Shown: positions 1 through 5,424 of the stretch, in pieces
Numbering within the stretch: the stretch's first letter is position 1
How the letters are laid out: each line of letters opens with the position of its first letter
Assembly (NCBI GenBank): GCA_030628575.1
Contig: DAOVQR010000059.1
Coordinates: 1 to 5,424 of the forward strand
From: a bacterium
GTDB taxonomy: Bacteria > Patescibacteriota > UBA1384 > JAMDBS01 > DAOVQR01
Direction: 5' to 3'
DNA: 5,424 nt
Translations under genes and position numbers: made by a program
The notes under the pieces: generated by a model
Databases searched by the model: none
What the model was told of the DNA's origin: nothing
What the model saw: only the letters and a program-made list of their open reading frames with translations

Positions 1-21
1 AAGAAATAATTACTTGTCAAA

Positions 22-1560
22 TTACTTCATTTGTTCATAACTATTTGCTACTTTTAATATTAATTCTTCACTCCATTGCGGGCCTAAGATTTGCATACCT
101 ACAGGGAGAGAACTAGTATTTTTCTTATGTTTTTTAAATTGACTAGTTTCTAGTTTTCTAGTTTCTTCTACAAATCCAACTGGTATAGATATTGCTGGAA
201 TTCCAGCAATATTGGCCGACACAGTATATACATCAGCCAAATACATTGAAAGCGGATCAGATTCTCTCTCCCCAATTTTAAATGGCAATGTAGGAGAAGT
301 TGGGGTAATTATTACATCAACTTCTTTAAAAGCTTTTTCAAAATCACGACAAACTAAAGTTCTAACCTGCATTGCTTTTTTATAATATTCCTCTGCATAT
401 CCGGCAGATAAAACGTATGTCCCTAACATAATGCGCCGTTTTGCTTCATTCCCAAATCCTTCTGCTCTATTATAATTATATAAATCGAGTAAATTTTGAA
501 TTTTGAATTTTGAATTTTGAATTTTTTCGGCTGAGAAGCCGAAACGAATTCCATCATATCGAGCCAGATTTGATGATACTTCTGCCGGCATAATAATATA
601 GTAGACCGCTACTGCATAATCTGTATGTGGCAAGCTGATCTGTTTGATCTTAGCACCCTGACCTTCTAATATTTTTACAGCATTTCTTACTTTTTCCTCA
701 ACTTTTGGATCCAATCCTTTACTAAAATATTCTTTCGGCAATCCTATTTTGACATTTGACATTTGGGTTTTGGATTTGATTTGACATTTGATATTTGGGT
801 TTTGAAATTTTTTGCCCGGTACTGTCGTAGAATCCCTTGGATCGTCTCCACAAACAATCTCCAAAAGCATAGCTGCATCTTCTGCAGTTTTAGTAATTGG
901 TCCTGGCTGATCCAAACTCGAACCCATTGCCACCAGACCATATCTTGAACATCTGCCGTATGTTGGTTTTAATCCCACCACACTACAAAATCCTGCTGGT
1001 TGCCTAATTGACCCACCTGTATCGGTTCCTACTGAAGCAAATCCCATATTGCTTGCCACTGCAGCACAAGATCCACCCGAAGAACCGCCCGGTACTCGCT
1101 CTAAATCATATGGATTATGAGTAGTAAAAAAATCTGAGTTTTCAGTGGAAGCACCATGTGCCCAAGCATCAAGATTGGTTTTGCCGATAATAATAGCTCC
1201 TGCACTTTTCAATCTTTCCACAATTGTGGCATCAAATGCCGGCACAAAATCCTCCAGCATTTTAGAACCAGCAGTGGTTTTAATATTTTTAGTCAAAATA
1301 TTGTCTTTCAAGCTTATCGGAACTCCATCAATTTTTGATAATCGTTTACCATTTGATATGCGTTTATCAGATTCTTTGGCTTGCTCAAGTGCCTCTTTCC
1401 CCGAAACAGTAATAAATGCTTTAATATCCTTATCTTTCTCTTTTATTTGTTCCAATACTAATCCAGTTAGCTCCACTGAACTAACCTCTTTTTTATCCAA
1501 AAGCTCCGATGTCTCCATTATAGATCTTGATAATAATAAATTGTAATTTGTTTTTTTCAT
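22..1560 (-). CDS. gatA: Glutamyl-tRNA(Gln)/aspartyl-tRNA(Asn) amidotransferase subunit A
   Basis: GatA is the glutaminase subunit of the cytosolic GatCAB complex. It frees ammonia from glutamine, which GatB uses to convert Glu-tRNA(Gln) (and often Asp-tRNA(Asn)) to the amide form. The 512-residue protein has the full amidase-signature triad: Lys85 in a PISLKDN context, cis-Ser160 in GGSSGGS (158-164) and nucleophile Ser184 in TGGSIRQPAG. These match Lys79, Ser154 and Ser178 of S. aureus GatA with a constant offset of 6. Family length is about 485; the excess lies in three repeat-derived insertions (about residues 253-271, 346-357 and 465-484), all away from the triad. The reading frame is intact through them, so the gene looks functional. 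The ATG at 1560 has no Shine-Dalgarno and lies 47 bases after gatC; Met15 is an alternative start but would shorten the N-terminus below the family norm. gatB is expected nearby but is not visible. Confidence 0.97.
   Translation of the reverse strand: MKKTNYNLLLSRSIMETSELLDKKEVSSVELTGLVLEQIKEKDKDIKAFITVSGKEALEQAKESDKRISNGKRLSKIDGVPISLKDNILTKNIKTTAGSKMLEDFVPAFDATIVERLKSAGAIIIGKTNLDAWAHGASTENSDFFTTHNPYDLERVPGGSSGGSCAAVASNMGFASVGTDTGGSIRQPAGFCSVVGLKPTYGRCSRYGLVAMGSSLDQPGPITKTAEDAAMLLEIVCGDDPRDSTTVPGKKFQNPNIKCQIKSKTQMSNVKIGLPKEYFSKGLDPKVEEKVRNAVKILEGQGAKIKQISLPHTDYAVAVYYIIMPAEVSSNLARYDGIRFGFSAEKIQNSKFKIQNLLDLYNYNRAEGFGNEAKRRIMLGTYVLSAGYAEEYYKKAMQVRTLVCRDFEKAFKEVDVIITPTSPTLPFKIGERESDPLSMYLADVYTVSANIAGIPAISIPVGFVEETRKLETSQFKKHKKNTSSLPVGMQILGPQWSEELILKVANSYEQMK
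112..166 (-). repeat. In-frame repeat insertion in gatA, KLETS family
   Basis: The plus strand carries an ACTAGTTTCTAGT-type repeat at 142-166, with a further ACTAGT at 112-117. Read from the gatA strand it encodes the KLETS peptide (residues 469-473) and, at the other end, NTSS (481-484). GatA homologues go almost directly from the GF(V) strand to LPVG; here about 17 extra residues, lysine-rich and low in complexity, lie between them. The core at 142-166 matches 4703-4727 in ligA at 23 of 25 bases, by hand count. This marks it as a dispersed DNA repeat and not a GatA-specific loop. Confidence 0.75.
492..525 (-). repeat. Heptanucleotide tandem repeat inside gatA
   Basis: A perfect period-7 tract of 34 bases (unit GAATTTT on the plus strand, AAAATTC on the coding strand; four full copies plus six bases). 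It encodes residues 346-357, a K/I/Q/N/S/F-only segment between the GF-AE and LLDLY parts of GatA, where homologues have a shorter loop. Because 7 is not a multiple of 3, one frame passes through all three phases of the unit and meets no stop in this orientation. Confidence 0.9.
748..805 (-). repeat. Imperfect 26-bp direct repeat inside gatA
   Basis: Two copies at 748-773 and 780-805 share the plus-strand pattern TTTGACATTTGA, then C or T, then ATTTGGGTTTTG; 24 of 26 bases match. The offset is 32 bases, not a multiple of 3, so the copies are translated in different frames: QNPNIKCQIK (253-262) and KTQMSNVK (264-271). The segment sits just before the conserved IGLPKEYF strand of GatA, where homologues have only a few residues. 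Confidence 0.85.
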
Positions 1561-1608
1561 TGTAAAATTAAAAATTGATTAAAAATTATAAATTGAAAAT
1601 TGAAAATT
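1561..1608. repeat. AT-rich heptamer-type repeat filling the gatC-gatA spacer
   Basis: The whole spacer is built from runs of AAAATT separated by G, T or A. The clearest part is a period-7 tract (AATTGAA units) at 1591-1608. The tract runs into the TGA stop of gatC (1608-1610). The unit differs by one base from the heptamer inside gatA. The spacer contains no Shine-Dalgarno, promoter or terminator that I can recognise. Confidence 0.6.
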
Positions 1609-1922
1609 CACCCAAGAATCTGCTTAACTTTTATATAATTTCCCTGCTTCTCTGCTGCATTTGATAATAATTTCTGACGGTTTTTATTTTTATCCTTGTC
1701 AACTTTCCAAGCATCTGTAATCTTGTCTTCCCGATAAACATTTTCAAGTCCTGTGACTTGTGATGTTTCTTCTACATCTTTTGTATCAACCCGCTTAAGT
1801 TTTTCAACATAACCCAAAACACTCGATAAATCTTTCGAGTATTTTTTTTGTTCTTCCTTTGTGATATAAATCCGAGCTAATTTAGCTAAATGTTCAACTT
1901 CTATTCTTGTTATTTCATTCAT
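1608..1922 (-). CDS. gatC: Glutamyl-tRNA(Gln)/aspartyl-tRNA(Asn) amidotransferase subunit C
   Basis: GatC is the small subunit that wraps round GatA and links it to GatB in the GatCAB tRNA amidotransferase. The 104-residue protein has the family layout: an N-terminal helix with ITRIEVEHLAKLARI (about 4-18), a second helix EEQKKYSKDLSSVLGYVEKLKRVDT (about 23-47), a middle VEETSQVTGLENVYREDK segment (about 50-67), and a C-terminal LLSNAAEKQGNYIKVKQIL tail (about 85-103) like the NAPE-x-G-xF-xVP-x-IL ending of homologues. Typical length is 90-100; the small excess is a lysine/asparagine-rich stretch near residues 73-82. The ATG at 1922 is supported by a Shine-Dalgarno and by a good promoter immediately upstream. 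It is the first gene of the gatC-gatA unit, and its TGA stop abuts the spacer repeat. Confidence 0.95.
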   Translation of the reverse strand: MNEITRIEVEHLAKLARIYITKEEQKKYSKDLSSVLGYVEKLKRVDTKDVEETSQVTGLENVYREDKITDAWKVDKDKNKNRQKLLSNAAEKQGNYIKVKQILG

Positions 1923-1926
1923 AAAT

Positions 1927-1932
1927 TCCTTT
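1927..1932 (-). promoter_or_regulatory. Ribosome binding site of gatC
   Basis: The minus strand reads AAAGGA followed by four bases (ATTT) and ATG. This supports the start at 1922. The site overlaps the predicted transcription start, so the leader would be unusually short. Confidence 0.6.
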
Positions 1933-1937
1933 GTTTG

Positions 1938-1966
1938 ATTATAACATTGTCAAAATTTTAAGTAAA
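1938..1966 (-). promoter_or_regulatory. Sigma70-type promoter of gatC-gatA
   Basis: On the minus strand there is an extended -10, TGTTATAAT (TG at 1946-1945, perfect TATAAT at 1943-1938). A 4-of-6 match to the -35 box, TTTACT (1966-1961), lies 17 bases upstream. Transcription would start near 1931, giving a leader of about 8-10 bases. The promoter begins just after the prs terminator, so gatC-gatA should be a transcription unit separate from prs. The call rests on motif match and spacing only. Confidence 0.55.
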
Positions 1967-1970
1967 TAAC

Positions 1971-1994
1971 AAAAACTCCCCAATCAAGGGGAGT
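1971..1994 (-). terminator. Intrinsic terminator of prs
   Basis: Read on the minus strand, ACTCCCC (1994-1988), a six-base loop, and GGGGAGT (1981-1975) form a 7-bp stem with four consecutive G-C pairs. A run of T follows (1975-1971). It lies about 36 bases after the prs stop codon. On the plus strand the stem is not followed by a proper T-run, so it should act only for minus-strand transcription. Confidence 0.88.
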
Positions 1995-2029
1995 ATATTT
2001 CAATATTGTAATTGTAATTGCACATAAAC

Positions 2030-3082
2030 TTATGGACGATGAGTCACAGATCCATTTCGCAAAAATAATCGACTCATCGAAGCTAATGGAGTCTGAACTA
2101 TTTTAATACTTTTTGAAAAAAGCCCAGCAACAGACAAAACCTTAATTTTATCCGATAATTTCTTCTGGGGGATATGAATAGTATTTGTTATCCAGATCTC
2201 ATCGATTGAACATGATCTTTTAATTTTATTCAAATCACTATAAGTCATATTGGGATGCGTAGCGCCACAAATAACTTTTACTGCACCCAATCGTTTCAAT
2301 GCTCTCGATCCTTTTCTTAGCGTGCCGCCGGTGATGATGAGATCATCAATCATAAATGCTATCTTACCCTGCACTTTGCCAACGATTTCAATAATTTGAC
2401 TGTGGTCGGGTCGTAGCCGTTTTTTAAAAATAACTGCAATTTGCGCGCCGGGAAAACCCTCTCTAAATCTTTCTGCTCGAGCTACCCCGCCAGCATCAGG
2501 TGAAACAATTACCAAGTCTTCATTTTGGATATTATGCTGTTTTATATATCTCTTTAGATTATCTTCGAACAATAGCCGAGCGGTCAGATTATCAACGGGT
2601 ATATCAAAAAATCCCTGGATCGCTGCAGCATGAAGATCCATAGTGATAATCCGATTAGCGCCAGCAGCAACGAGAAGGTTTGCAAACAATTTAGCAGTAA
2701 TCGGTTCCCTCCCCTGAGATTTCTTTTCTTGTTTACTATACCCAAAGTATGAAATTACCGGGCAGACATACATCGACGATGCTCTACACAAGGCATCAAT
2801 CATAATCAAGAGCTCCATCGCTGCATCATTAACCGGAAAAACGACTGGAGCAACAATAAAACATGGGATAAGTCTCACATTGTCTGTGATCTCAATCCTT
2901 GTTTCTCCGTTTCTAAATTTAGTAACAACAGCTCTACCTAGATTAACACCCAACTTTTCACAAATATCTTGTGCAAGTTGGATATTGCTATTACTGCTAA
3001 AAACCCTGTAGTTTACATTCTCTGAAATTGGCCTCTTTAGCTCTTTCTCAATACTATGAGTAACTCCAACAGCATTTCCCAT
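2030..3082 (-). CDS. prs: Ribose-phosphate pyrophosphokinase (PRPP synthetase), divergent
   Basis: Prs transfers pyrophosphate from ATP to ribose 5-phosphate to make PRPP for nucleotide, histidine and NAD synthesis. Family motifs are in order: KFRNGETRIEI (55-65), YFGYSKQEKK (112-121, in place of the usual YARQDRK), MDLHAAAIQGFFDIP (148-162, with His151), SPDAGGVARAE (194-204, Asp196), the catalytic flexible loop KKRLRP (220-225, keeping the equivalents of B. subtilis Lys197 and Arg199), and the PRPP loop IDDLIITGGT (245-254). In that loop Ile250 replaces the third Asp of DDxxDTxGT. There are about 23 extra N-terminal residues and a short C-terminal tail after the VLSVAGLFSKSI segment (about 316-326). 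The start at 3082 is fixed by an excellent Shine-Dalgarno, and the next internal Met is at residue 89. Length is 350 against about 315. I think it is an active Prs; a regulatory paralogue with altered activity is possible. Confidence 0.93.
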   Translation of the reverse strand: MGNAVGVTHSIEKELKRPISENVNYRVFSSNSNIQLAQDICEKLGVNLGRAVVTKFRNGETRIEITDNVRLIPCFIVAPVVFPVNDAAMELLIMIDALCRASSMYVCPVISYFGYSKQEKKSQGREPITAKLFANLLVAAGANRIITMDLHAAAIQGFFDIPVDNLTARLLFEDNLKRYIKQHNIQNEDLVIVSPDAGGVARAERFREGFPGAQIAVIFKKRLRPDHSQIIEIVGKVQGKIAFMIDDLIITGGTLRKGSRALKRLGAVKVICGATHPNMTYSDLNKIKRSCSIDEIWITNTIHIPQKKLSDKIKVLSVAGLFSKSIKIVQTPLASMSRLFLRNGSVTHRP

Positions 3083-3092
3083 TAGTACTCAC

Positions 3093-3099
3093 CCTCCTT
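3093..3099 (-). promoter_or_regulatory. Strong ribosome binding site of prs
   Basis: The minus strand reads AAGGAGG, a near-complete anti-16S complement, 10 bases before the ATG at 3082. The spacing is slightly long but the match is the best in the window. It decides the start and supports the N-terminal extension of Prs as real. Confidence 0.85.
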
Positions 3100-3124
3100 T
3101 TTAAAGAACTTTTTCCCTATCTCC

Positions 3125-3152
3125 AAATTACTAAATTTAAAAATAATGTCAA
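3125..3152 (-). promoter_or_regulatory. Possible promoter of prs
   Basis: A perfect -35 box TTGACA (3152-3147, minus strand) is followed after 16 bases by a poor -10 candidate, TAATTT (3130-3125). The position would give a leader of about 35 bases containing the Shine-Dalgarno. The -10 matches only three of six bases, and such boxes are common by chance in AT-rich DNA. Confidence 0.3.
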
Positions 3153-3169
3153 ATTTAACATTATTTTTA
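3138..3169. repeat. Perfect inverted repeat between ligA and prs
   Basis: Two 12-base arms (TAAAAATAATGT at 3138-3149 and its exact complement at 3158-3169) flank an 8-base loop. The stem is almost all A-T. It lies 15 bases after the ligA stop and overlaps the candidate -35 box of prs. It could be a weak terminator for ligA, an operator for prs, or an mRNA 3' end stabiliser. With so little G-C and no clean following T-run, a strong terminator is unlikely. Confidence 0.7.
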
Positions 3170-3184
3170 CTCTATAAATTCAAA

Positions 3185-5424
<2,240 letters not shown>

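Noticed and set aside
492..805. CRISPR-like or phage-derived array suggested by direct repeats in gatA
   Set aside because: The units are short, in different families, without regular unique spacers, and are translated as part of an intact protein.
744..948. Two short open frames of about 60 codons overlapping the middle of gatA
   Set aside because: Both are in other frames of conserved GatA sequence and include the repeat, which is stop-free in several frames.
1145..1546. Open frame of about 130 codons on the strand opposite gatA
   Set aside because: It lies wholly antisense to the conserved N-terminal half of GatA and its translation shows no recognisable protein; it is a by-product of the gatA coding sequence.
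22..1560. gatA as a pseudogene because of its low-complexity insertions
   Set aside because: The frame is open throughout, the catalytic triad and flanking motifs are intact, and the C-terminus is complete.
1948..1953. Perfect TTGACA upstream of gatC
   Set aside because: It is only 4 bases from the TATAAT box, and no -10 lies at a usable distance downstream, so it cannot serve as the -35 of that promoter.
1995..2029. Short ATTGTA repeats between the prs stop and its terminator
   Set aside because: Only two and a half copies of a 6-base unit in AT-rich spacer; this is within what chance would give.
3138..3169. Strong intrinsic terminator for ligA
   Set aside because: The stem is nearly all A-T and is not followed by a clean T-run on the minus strand, so it is listed as an inverted repeat only.

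Overview
The window is an AT-rich stretch of a compact bacterial chromosome in which every gene reads on the minus strand. In transcription order the genes are the 3' end of an htpX-type M48 membrane metalloprotease (enters at the right edge), ligA (NAD+-dependent DNA ligase), prs (ribose-phosphate pyrophosphokinase), gatC and gatA (two subunits of the tRNA-dependent amidotransferase; gatB is not in the window). All are housekeeping genes. There is no CRISPR array, transposase, prophage gene or tRNA/rRNA gene. No gene-free stretch exceeds about 110 bases.

The low G+C, the divergent but complete housekeeping proteins, and the short DNA repeats inserted in frame into essential genes suggest an uncultivated bacterium of the Candidate Phyla Radiation (Patescibacteria; Microgenomates or Parcubacteria type). 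This is an inference from style, not proof. The genetic code looks standard: gatC ends in TGA and the other genes in TAA, so TGA is not reassigned as in Gracilibacteria/Absconditabacteria.

Layout: htpX and ligA are separated by 4 bases and look co-transcribed. A 102-base gap with a perfect 12-bp-arm inverted repeat follows, then prs with a very strong Shine-Dalgarno. prs ends in a clear intrinsic terminator, and the promoter of the gatC-gatA pair begins within a few bases of that terminator's T-run. gatC has a Shine-Dalgarno. gatA, like ligA, has none and probably depends on the upstream gene for translation.

The most interesting content is a set of short DNA repeats that have entered coding sequence. 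GatA carries three such insertions from three repeat families, each in a loop where GatA homologues are short. One family is also in ligA (23 of 25 bases identical) and a relative of another fills the gatC-gatA spacer. One repeat is read in two different frames inside the same protein, which indicates that the DNA and not the peptide is the repeating entity. Two enzymes also carry unusual substitutions: LigA has Leu where the family has an NAD+-binding Tyr (E. coli Tyr35), and Prs has Ile in place of the third Asp of its PRPP-binding loop.
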